Positions 52,818-59,706 of a stretch of DNA of 64,000 nucleotides are shown here, one piece after another. The position numbers were made by a program, and so were the translations under genes. Each line of letters opens with the position of its first letter. Positions within the stretch are counted from its first letter, which is position 1. Under the pieces are notes generated by a model, which worked only from the letters and a program-made list of their open reading frames with translations, ran no database searches and was not told where the DNA came from. The stretch is from Novosphingobium sp. PhB165 (GTDB taxonomy: Bacteria; Pseudomonadota; Alphaproteobacteria; Sphingomonadales; Sphingomonadaceae): the NCBI RefSeq assembly GCF_004341845.1, contig NZ_SLVB01000009.1, forward strand, positions 62,001-126,000, written 5' to 3'.

Positions 52818-53696
52818 ATGACCAGCCGCTCCGTTGCCGGGATCCATCCCGCCCATCGCGACGATATCGCCGACCTCATCACCCGGCGCCCCGTGCCCGG
52901 GCCCGGCATCGATCAGGTCGACCCCTTTCTGTTTCTCAATCACCACGGCCCGCAGGTCTATCAGCCCGGAAACAACGGCCTGCCTTTCGGCCCTCATCCG
53001 CATCGCGGGTTCGAGACGGTGACGTTCATCCTGGAAGGCAATCTCGCCCACTACGATACGGGCGGGCACGAGAGCATTATCGAAGCGGGCGGCGTGCAGT
53101 GGATGACGGCTGGATCCGGCCTGATCCACGCGGAAGTGTCGCCACCCAGCTTCAAGGAAGCGGGCGGAGCCATGGAAATCCTCCAGCTCTGGGTCAATCT
53201 GCCGTCAAACTTGAAGATGACGGCGCCGCGCTACACCGGCGTTCAGGCCGATGGCATTCCCGCGATCCCGATCGCAGACGGTCAAGGCACGCTGAACCTG
53301 ATTGCGGGCGCGTTCGGCGATGTCACCGGTCCCATCCCGTCGTTGACGGGGGTGTTCATGTCCACCGTCCGCCTGTCTGCCGGAGCAAGCCTTGACCTGC
53401 CGGCGCCCAAAGGGCGCAATGTCTTTCTCTACGTCGTGTCTGGAAGCGTTTCGGTCAGCGGCAAGGCGGTGAACGCCTGGCACCTCGTAACCATGGACGA
53501 CGACGGCGATCTGGTTTCGTTCGAAGCGCGCAGCGACGCGGTACTGCTGTTTGGCCACGCAGACCCGATCGGCGAACCGGTGGTGGCGCACGGCCCCTTC
53601 GTGATGAATACGCGCGAGGAAATCGGCGAGGCCATTCGCGACTATCAGGCCGGCAAGTTCAACGGCACGGGTCCCTTGCTCGGCGTTGGCCAGTAA
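52818..53696 (+). CDS. pirin-family bicupin protein
   Basis: This 292-residue bicupin has His60 and His62 in GPHPHRGFETVTF and His104/Glu106 in LIHAEVSP, the metal site of pirins and quercetinase-like proteins. Bacterial pirins are suspected to act as dioxygenases, as metabolic regulators, or in redox control. It is preceded by 138 bp without a gene and followed by a SulP transporter on the same strand after 218 bp. The biochemical role here is unknown. Confidence 0.9.
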   Translation: MTSRSVAGIHPAHRDDIADLITRRPVPGPGIDQVDPFLFLNHHGPQVYQPGNNGLPFGPHPHRGFETVTFILEGNLAHYDTGGHESIIEAGGVQWMTAGSGLIHAEVSPPSFKEAGGAMEILQLWVNLPSNLKMTAPRYTGVQADGIPAIPIADGQGTLNLIAGAFGDVTGPIPSLTGVFMSTVRLSAGASLDLPAPKGRNVFLYVVSGSVSVSGKAVNAWHLVTMDDDGDLVSFEARSDAVLLFGHADPIGEPVVAHGPFVMNTREEIGEAIRDYQAGKFNGTGPLLGVGQ

Positions 53697-53914
53697 GCGA
53701 GCAGCGCCCCGCATCTTCGACCTGCACGTGGGGCTTTAGGGCGATGACTGTTGCGCCCCCTACACGATATCGCTAACGGCCTTGCATTCGCTCGGACCCG
53801 GTGAAATTCCGGGTGGCTATTCCGGCCGCCGATCCGCCGGACAACGCACTTCGCCAGCATTGACCCTTCCTGGCGTTGCCAGTTGCTTGCGATTACTGCG
53901 GAATATCCCGGTTC

Positions 53915-55396
53915 ATGAATTTCCGATCTTTCGCTCGTTATCGTGCCGAGTGGTTCGGCGGCGGCGTCGCTGCTGCACGCCGCGATGTCCTGGCGGGCCT
54001 GGTGGCCACATTTGCGCTCATCCCTGAGGTCATCGCGTTTTCGTTCGTTGCCGGCGTGGACCCGCAGGTCGGCCTGTTCGCCTCCTTCGTCATCGGCATC
54101 GTGATCGCCTTTGCCGGGGGGCGGCCAGCGATGATCTCCGGCGCGGCGGGTTCGGTCGCGCTCGTGGTCGGCGCGCTCGTGAAGGCGCACGGGCTGCAAT
54201 ACCTGCTGGCGGCGACGATCCTGGGCGGACTTCTCCAGATTGCGTTCGGACTGGCGAAACTGGATGTGCTGCTGCGCTTCGTCTCGCGTTCGGTGCGCAC
54301 CGGTTTCGTCAATGCCCTGGCGATCCTGATCTTCTCCGCGCAAGTGCCGCAGATGCTGGGCGTGACCTGGCATACTTATGGGATGATCGCGGGCGGCCTG
54401 GTCATCATCTATCTTGTGCCCCGGATCTTCAAGGCGATCCCGTCACCCCTCATCTGCATTGTCGTCCTGACGGCGATCGCGATGGCCTTCCCGATGCCGA
54501 TCCACACCGTTTCGGATCTGGGCACGCTGCCCGCTTCGCTGCCCGTCTTTGCCCTGCCGGACGTGCCTTTGAATCTTGAGACCTTGCGGGTCATCGCGCC
54601 CTATTCACTGGCGATCGCAGCGGTTGGACTGCTGGAATCGATGATGACGGCCAGTGTCGTCGACGACCTGACCGAGACCACCAGCTCGAAGGCGCGCGAA
54701 TGCACGGGACTTGGGCTGGCGAACATGGCGGCGGGTGTGTTCGGCGGCATCGCCGGTTGCGGCATGATCGGACAGACGGTCGGCAATGTCCGTTATGGCG
54801 GGCGCGGCCGCCTGTCCACGCTGGCAGCGGGCGTTTTCCTGCTTGTGGTCCTTGTGCCCTTGCGGCCTTGGGTTGCCCAGGTCCCGGTCGCGGCGCTCGT
54901 GGCGATCATGATCATGGTGTCCGTCAGCACGTTTTCGTGGACATCGTTGGGCGATCTGGCCCGCCATCCCAAAGTCTCCGGCGCCGTCATGCTTGCCACG
55001 GTCGCGGTTACGGTGGCGACCCACGACCTCTCGGCAGGCGTGATCGTCGGTGTGCTGATGAGCGGCGTCTTCTTCGCGTTCAAGGTGACCCGGATGATGG
55101 ATGTGGCGATCACCTATGATCCGGATACGGACACGAGGACTTACGCGGTTTCCGGCCAGATTTTCTTCGCAAGCGCCGATATCTTCGCCGATCGCTTCGA
55201 CTTGCGCGATACGGCCCGAAGCGTGCGCATCGACCTGACCGCCGCCCATTTGTGGGACGTGACGGCGGTGGGGGCGCTGGAAGTCCTGGTGGACAAACTG
55301 CGCCGACACGGCATTGCGGTCGATCTGATCGGGTTGAACGAGGCAAGCGCCATATTGGTGGACCGTCACGCGCCGCTCGTCCGTCGTGCAGGGTGA
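53915..55396 (+). CDS. SulP-family inorganic anion transporter with STAS domain
   Basis: ATG 53915 gives 493 residues; the upstream extension to 53876 is not typical. About ten to twelve hydrophobic segments precede a C-terminal STAS-like domain (FFASADIFADRFDLRDTARSVRIDLTAAHLWDVTAVGALEVL, residues about 415-480). SulP proteins import sulfate, bicarbonate or other anions. Motifs include GLVATFALIPEVIAFSFVAGVDPQVGLFASF in the first helices. The 218-bp upstream region has a small hairpin (CCCGG-7-CCGGG, 53797-53813). With YeiH and the arylsulfatase it is one of several sulfur-related genes here; sulfate is likely but not shown. Confidence 0.87.
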   Translation: MNFRSFARYRAEWFGGGVAAARRDVLAGLVATFALIPEVIAFSFVAGVDPQVGLFASFVIGIVIAFAGGRPAMISGAAGSVALVVGALVKAHGLQYLLAATILGGLLQIAFGLAKLDVLLRFVSRSVRTGFVNALAILIFSAQVPQMLGVTWHTYGMIAGGLVIIYLVPRIFKAIPSPLICIVVLTAIAMAFPMPIHTVSDLGTLPASLPVFALPDVPLNLETLRVIAPYSLAIAAVGLLESMMTASVVDDLTETTSSKARECTGLGLANMAAGVFGGIAGCGMIGQTVGNVRYGGRGRLSTLAAGVFLLVVLVPLRPWVAQVPVAALVAIMIMVSVSTFSWTSLGDLARHPKVSGAVMLATVAVTVATHDLSAGVIVGVLMSGVFFAFKVTRMMDVAITYDPDTDTRTYAVSGQIFFASADIFADRFDLRDTARSVRIDLTAAHLWDVTAVGALEVLVDKLRRHGIAVDLIGLNEASAILVDRHAPLVRRAG

Positions 55397-55714
55397 ATGA
55401 TCGGCTGCAAAATGCCGATCTGAGGATGTGAAGGGCAGCCCTTAAGCCAGCCAATGCGGGGGAGCGGACATCGCCCCCCACCCCGCTCATCCTGAGCTTG
55501 TCGAAGGATGTTGGATCCGCGCCACGCCTCGGGGGCTTCGACAAGCTCAGCCTGAGCGGATTTAAAGGGCCGGAATTGCGGGTTAGCTGTTGTCCGATTT
55601 CATGCTTTTCGGCGTGAGCGCCTGCGAGAACCCCCGGCCGGCCTTGTGAGGCCGACCGGGGGCAGCCCGCGCACCGCGGGGGGAACGGTGGGGCTGTCGA
55701 TGCGCAGTCTTGGC
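55397..55714. other. intergenic region with a repeat
   Basis: These 318 bp between the convergent SulP and esterase genes contain the dispersed repeat at 55483-55560 and no recognised gene. Confidence 0.65.
55483..55560. repeat. dispersed inverted repeat, CTGAGCTTGTCGAAG family
   Basis: CCGCTCATCCTGAGCTTGTCGAAG-like left arm (55483-55506) pairs with CTTCGACAAGCTCAGCCTGAGCGG-like right arm (55536-55560) with one mismatch region. This word family is very common in bacterial intergenic DNA. Confidence 0.75.
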
Positions 55715-56506
55715 TTATGGGGCCTTGGCCGCGCGCTCGATCAACTGCGCGACTTGGGCCGGGTGTGAGACCATGACGACATGCGAGGCGCCCTTGACCA
55801 CCACCGTCTCGCGCGCGCCAGCCCGCTGCGCCATGAACTGCATCGCCGCCGGAGGAATGTTGCGGTCGGCATCGCCATAGACGAACCACGATGGCACGTG
55901 CTTCCATGCCGGAGCGGTCGAGGCTTCCGAAAGCGCGGCATCGGCAATCGGGCGCTGGCCTGCGGCCATGAGCCGCGCCTGCGCTTCCGGCACATCGGCG
56001 GCGAACTGGGCGGGGAAGCGGGCCTGCTGGATGTAGAGGTCGTTTCCGCCGCCGGCCAGCGGCACCGGTGGTGCCAGCGTCGGGCCCAGCGTGCTGCCGG
56101 GGAACTTGCCGGTCAGCCCCAGCGCGGTCTCGCCCGCTTCGGGTGCGAAGGCGGCGACATAGACCAGCGCCTTGACGTTGGCCGCGCCTTCGGCCGCCTC
56201 GCTGATGACCGATCCGCCATAGGAATGGCCGACCAGCACGACCGGGCCGGCGATGCCCTTCACCACGTCCGCCACGATATCGGCGTCCGCGCGGACCCCG
56301 CGCAAGTTGTCCGGCGCGGCGACGACGGTGTAGCCGTCATGCTGGAGCGCGGCGATCACGCCGTTCCAGCTCGACGAATCCGCGAAAGCGCCGTGGACGA
56401 GAACCACGGTAGGCTTTGCCGCCGAAGCTGCGGGCTCTGCCTGAGCAGCGGGTGCAAGGAGGCCAGCGGCGAGCATCAGCCCGCCAGCGATAAGCGATTT
56501 CTTCAT
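55715..56506 (-). CDS. secreted EstC-like alpha/beta-hydrolase
   Basis: This 263-residue protein has a Sec leader ending AQAE, the HGA oxyanion region (VVLVHGAFADSSSWNGVI), nucleophile Ser95 in GHSYGG, an acidic residue in VYGDADRNIP and His in GASHVVMVSHP. The family resembles plant salicylate esterases and hydroxynitrile lyases, and EstC-type bacterial esterases. It is last in an apparent operon with ohr and the epoxide hydrolase, with only 15 bp to ohr. A role in detoxifying small esters is plausible. Confidence 0.82.
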   Translation of the reverse strand: MKKSLIAGGLMLAAGLLAPAAQAEPAASAAKPTVVLVHGAFADSSSWNGVIAALQHDGYTVVAAPDNLRGVRADADIVADVVKGIAGPVVLVGHSYGGSVISEAAEGAANVKALVYVAAFAPEAGETALGLTGKFPGSTLGPTLAPPVPLAGGGNDLYIQQARFPAQFAADVPEAQARLMAAGQRPIADAALSEASTAPAWKHVPSWFVYGDADRNIPPAAMQFMAQRAGARETVVVKGASHVVMVSHPAQVAQLIERAAKAP

Positions 56507-56521
56507 GGGCTGTTCTCCAGT

Positions 56522-56935
56522 TCAGATAAGCGCGACGACAGTGTCGATGTTGCCCTTCACCGCCTTCGAATAGGGGCAAGTGCGATGGGCGGCCTCGATG
56601 ATCTGGCGGGCGAGATCTGGGTCCAGACCGGGCACGCTGACGTCTAGCCTTGCGGCCAGCGCATAGCCGTCGCCCCCGTGGCGCAGTTCCACTTGCGCAT
56701 CGATCGCGAGCGTTTCGGGAAGGTCCACGCCTCTCGACTTCGCGGCGATCGCCATTGCGCCTTCGAAGCAGGCGGACCAGCCGGCGGCGAACAGTTGCTC
56801 CGGGTTGGTACCCGCGCCGGAGGTGCCGGGGGTGGTCAGCTTCACGTCAAGGTGGCCGTCGGAACTGCGGGCAGTGCCTTCGCGGCCTCCGGTCACGTGG
56901 ACATGGGCGGTGTAGAGGGTCTTGCTGTCGGACAT
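56522..56935 (-). CDS. organic hydroperoxide resistance protein, Ohr/OsmC family
   Basis: ATG 56935 (MSDSKTLYTAHVHVTGGREG) gives 137 residues, the normal length; the longer upstream frame is rejected. The two reactive cysteines are Cys56 (SACFEG) and Cys120 (HRTCPYSKA). NPEQLFAAGWSACF and GGREGTARSSDG are Ohr signatures. It reduces organic hydroperoxides with lipoylated partners in the cytoplasm. No OhrR gene was seen next door. It lies between the epoxide hydrolase and EstC-like genes. Confidence 0.92.
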   Translation of the reverse strand: MSDSKTLYTAHVHVTGGREGTARSSDGHLDVKLTTPGTSGAGTNPEQLFAAGWSACFEGAMAIAAKSRGVDLPETLAIDAQVELRHGGDGYALAARLDVSVPGLDPDLARQIIEAAHRTCPYSKAVKGNIDTVVALI

Positions 56936-56972
56936 GGGTTTTCTCCTGTGGGGGACGGATTCGGTGTGAAGG

Positions 56973-58256
56973 TCAGCGGAGCGGGCGGAACGCGGCGCGC
57001 ACTTCCTGTGCGAAGAGCGCGGGCTGTTCCCAGGCGGCGAAGTGGCCGCCATCGCGTACTTCATTGAAGTAATAGAGGTTCGTGTAGCAACGCTCGGCCC
57101 AAGTCTTGGGCGCGCGGAAGATCTCGCCGGGGAAGACGCTGACGGCCACCGGCAGGTCGATCACCCCACGCGCGTTGAAGTTGTTGCTGTGGTCTTCCCA
57201 GTAGATCCGCGCGGCGGAAGCGCCGGTGGCGGTGAACCAGTAGAGCGACATGTCGTCGAGGATCGCGTCGCGGCCCAGCACGCGTTCGGGCTGGCCGTCG
57301 CTGTAAGTCCACTGCGCGATCTTCTCGTACATCCACGCGGCCATGCCGACCGGCGAGTCCACCAGCGAATAGCCGATCGTCTGGGGCCGCGTGTTCATCA
57401 TCGCGGCATAGGCGGCGTTGTCCCGGTAGAAGGCTTCCAGCTGGTCGAAGGCGGCGCGTTCCTTGACGGAAAGGCTGGCAGGCGCGGGATCTCCGGCGGC
57501 GAGGATATGGGCCACATCGGCGGGCACGACGGCGGGCATGTTGAGGTGGATGCCCAGCAGCCCCGGTACTTTCTGCAAGGCCATGCGCTGCGAGATCACC
57601 GAGCCGCAGTCACCACCCTGGCTGACATAGCGGTCATAGCCAAGGCGCAGCATCAGCGCGGACCATGCCCGCCCGATCCGGTCCGAACCCCAGCCCGGCA
57701 CCGTCGGCTTCGCGGAGAAACCGAAGCCCGGGATCGAGGGGATGACAACGTGAAAGGCATCCTCCGCCCGCCCGCCATGCGCGGTGGGATCGGTGAGCGG
57801 GGCGATCACGTTCAGGAATTCCAGCACCGAGCCGGGCCAGCCGTGCGTCAGGATCAGCGGCATGGCATTTTCGTGGCGGGAGCGGACGTGGATGAAGTGG
57901 ATGTCCAGCCCGTCGATCTCGGTCATGAACATCGGCAGGGCATTGAGCCGGGCTTCGACCTTGCGCCAGTCGTAGGCGCCCGCCCAGTACTGCATCAGCG
58001 GCTGCAAGGTCTGTCGGCGCACGCCCTGGCTGTCATCGCTGACGGGCTGCGGATCGGCCCAGCGGGTCTCGGCGATCCGGCGCTTCATGCCGGCGATCTC
58101 GGTTGCGGGAATGGCGATGCGGAACGGGCGGACGCTGTCTTGCGTAACCGCCGCGCGGGCCAGACCGGGCATGGCCGTCATCATTCCGGCCAGCGCCGCG
58201 CCCTCTCCGATCCGAGCGACGAAATCGCGCCGCGATGTCGAATATCCTGCAAGCAT
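56973..58256 (-). CDS. Tat-exported epoxide hydrolase (EHN domain)
   Basis: The N-terminal leader STSRRDFVARIGEGAALAGMM is Tat-type, so export is expected. The EHN domain follows (FRIAIPATEIAGMKRRIAETRWADPQ), then the alpha/beta-hydrolase fold with oxyanion HGWPGS (138-143), nucleophile Asp216 in QGGDCGS and a late His in RDGGHFAAWEQP. This layout is that of microsomal-type epoxide hydrolases, which open epoxides to diols. It heads the operon with ohr and the EstC-like gene. The natural substrate is unknown. Confidence 0.87.
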   Translation of the reverse strand: MLAGYSTSRRDFVARIGEGAALAGMMTAMPGLARAAVTQDSVRPFRIAIPATEIAGMKRRIAETRWADPQPVSDDSQGVRRQTLQPLMQYWAGAYDWRKVEARLNALPMFMTEIDGLDIHFIHVRSRHENAMPLILTHGWPGSVLEFLNVIAPLTDPTAHGGRAEDAFHVVIPSIPGFGFSAKPTVPGWGSDRIGRAWSALMLRLGYDRYVSQGGDCGSVISQRMALQKVPGLLGIHLNMPAVVPADVAHILAAGDPAPASLSVKERAAFDQLEAFYRDNAAYAAMMNTRPQTIGYSLVDSPVGMAAWMYEKIAQWTYSDGQPERVLGRDAILDDMSLYWFTATGASAARIYWEDHSNNFNARGVIDLPVAVSVFPGEIFRAPKTWAERCYTNLYYFNEVRDGGHFAAWEQPALFAQEVRAAFRPLR

Positions 58257-58485
58257 TTGTCTATCCTTCCGCCGATCATCCGATCTGTTGGCTGGATGAT
58301 AGAGCGGACGCGCTTCGGGCGCCCGTTAGGTGCCGCAATGTCGTGTTAGCGTCTGCCTGGGAGCACTTCAGGCGCCGCGCGCTGTCACCGGCTAACGCGG
58401 CCCATCAGCATCTGGCGTGAAGCGCGCCGGACGGCGCCCTAGATCTCTTTCCCGATCAACAGGCGCTCACCCGGAGATATCCGTC

Positions 58486-59577
58486 ATGACCACGAACCGC
58501 TCGATAGGCTTCATCGCCGCTGCCCTGATGGCGGCGGGCACCACCACCGCGACGTGCTGGCGCGAGGCGCTGGCGCGCTCTCCGGCGGACGGCGATGCCA
58601 TTGCTTCCGCGCCCAGCGATGCGACACCGCGCCCGCTGCAAGTGCTGGCCGATGCGCGCCCATGGCTTGGCGGGGCCGCACCGTCGCTGCGCGGCAAAGT
58701 GGTGGTGGTCAATTTCTGGACCTATTCGTGCATCAACTCGCTGCGCGCCCTGCCCTACCTGCGCGGCTGGAACGAGCGCTATGGGGACAAGGGCCTGACC
58801 GTCATCGGCGTTCACGCGCCCGAGTTCGATTTCGAACACGATCCCGGCAAAGTGCGCGCGGCCACGCAGGCGCTCGGCGTCGGCTACCCCAACGTTCAGG
58901 ACAACGACTATGCTGTCTGGCGCGCGTTTGGAAACGAGGGCTGGCCGGGGTTCTACATCATCGACGCCCATGGCCGCGTGCGCGGATATACCGTGGGTGA
59001 GGGCAATTATGCCGAGGCGGAGCGACTGATCCGCAAACTCCTTGCCGAAGCCGGGAATGATGTGTCCGGCCTGCCCGAAGCCCCGATCGGCGCGGCAGGC
59101 GTGGAAGCGCAGGCGGACTGGCCCAACCTGCAATCGCCCGAGGCCTATCTCGGCTATGCCAAGGCGCAGGCCTTCGCCTCCCCCGGCGGACTGCTTCGCG
59201 GCGGTTCGGGCACTTACACTCCCGCCTCATCGCTGCCGCTGAACCGCTGGGACCTGGCCGGAAGCTGGACCGTCGCGCGCGAGTTCGCCCGGCTCGACAA
59301 GTCCGGCGGCGCGATCCGCTTTCATTTCCATGCGCGCGATGCCCACGCCGTGCTCGGCGCGCCGGCCGATGGCCAGCCGGTCCGCTTCCGGGTGACGATC
59401 GACGGCAAGGCTCCCGGCGCCGATCACGGAACCGACACCGACCCCGCCGGATGGGGGGAGCTGCGGCAGGACCGGCTCTATCAACTGGTCCGCCAGCATG
59501 GGCCCGTTTCCGACCGCACCGTGCGCATCGAGTTCTCGCGCCCCGGCGTGCGCGCCTACTCGTTCACGTTCGGATGA
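58486..59577 (+). CDS. DipZ-like periplasmic thioredoxin-fold protein, atypical active site
   Basis: ATG 58486 follows GGAG 8-9 bases upstream. The 363-residue protein has a hydrophobic segment near the N-terminus (residues about 6-24, a signal or anchor), a redoxin domain (WLGGAAPSLRGKVVVVNFWTYSCINSLRALPYLRGWNERY, through GFYIIDAHGRVRGY) and a C-terminal beta-rich carbohydrate-binding-like domain as in DipZ (ending VRIEFSRPGVRAYSFTFG). DipZ proteins normally have CINC; here Cys82 is kept but the partner is Ser85 (CINS), so a disulfide-exchange role is doubtful. It is divergent from the epoxide hydrolase operon. Confidence 0.85.
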   Translation: MTTNRSIGFIAAALMAAGTTTATCWREALARSPADGDAIASAPSDATPRPLQVLADARPWLGGAAPSLRGKVVVVNFWTYSCINSLRALPYLRGWNERYGDKGLTVIGVHAPEFDFEHDPGKVRAATQALGVGYPNVQDNDYAVWRAFGNEGWPGFYIIDAHGRVRGYTVGEGNYAEAERLIRKLLAEAGNDVSGLPEAPIGAAGVEAQADWPNLQSPEAYLGYAKAQAFASPGGLLRGGSGTYTPASSLPLNRWDLAGSWTVAREFARLDKSGGAIRFHFHARDAHAVLGAPADGQPVRFRVTIDGKAPGADHGTDTDPAGWGELRQDRLYQLVRQHGPVSDRTVRIEFSRPGVRAYSFTFG

Positions 59578-59644
59578 TCTGATCTCGCCCCTAACTCTAC
59601 TAAAGCCTCTCCCACGACCGGCAACCATCGTATAGGTAGCCGGA

Positions 59645-59685
59645 CATGCCGCACCGCGGCATGATTAAAGTGCGGCATTTTAGTG
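59645..59685. promoter_or_regulatory. hairpin or operator near the large regulator gene
   Basis: CATGCCGCACCGCGGCATG at 59645-59663 is a perfect 8-bp inverted repeat with a 3-base centre, 43 bp before the regulator start. ATGCCGCA recurs as the complement TGCGGCAT a few bases later. It may be a regulator-binding site or an mRNA hairpin. Confidence 0.4.
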
Positions 59686-59706
59686 AGATAGGGGCAAGAC
59701 GGCATC

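Noticed and set aside
53797-53813. GGTGAAATTCC word and small hairpin before SulP considered as a cobalamin-type riboswitch
   Set aside because: Only one short word matches; other conserved blocks of that riboswitch are absent.
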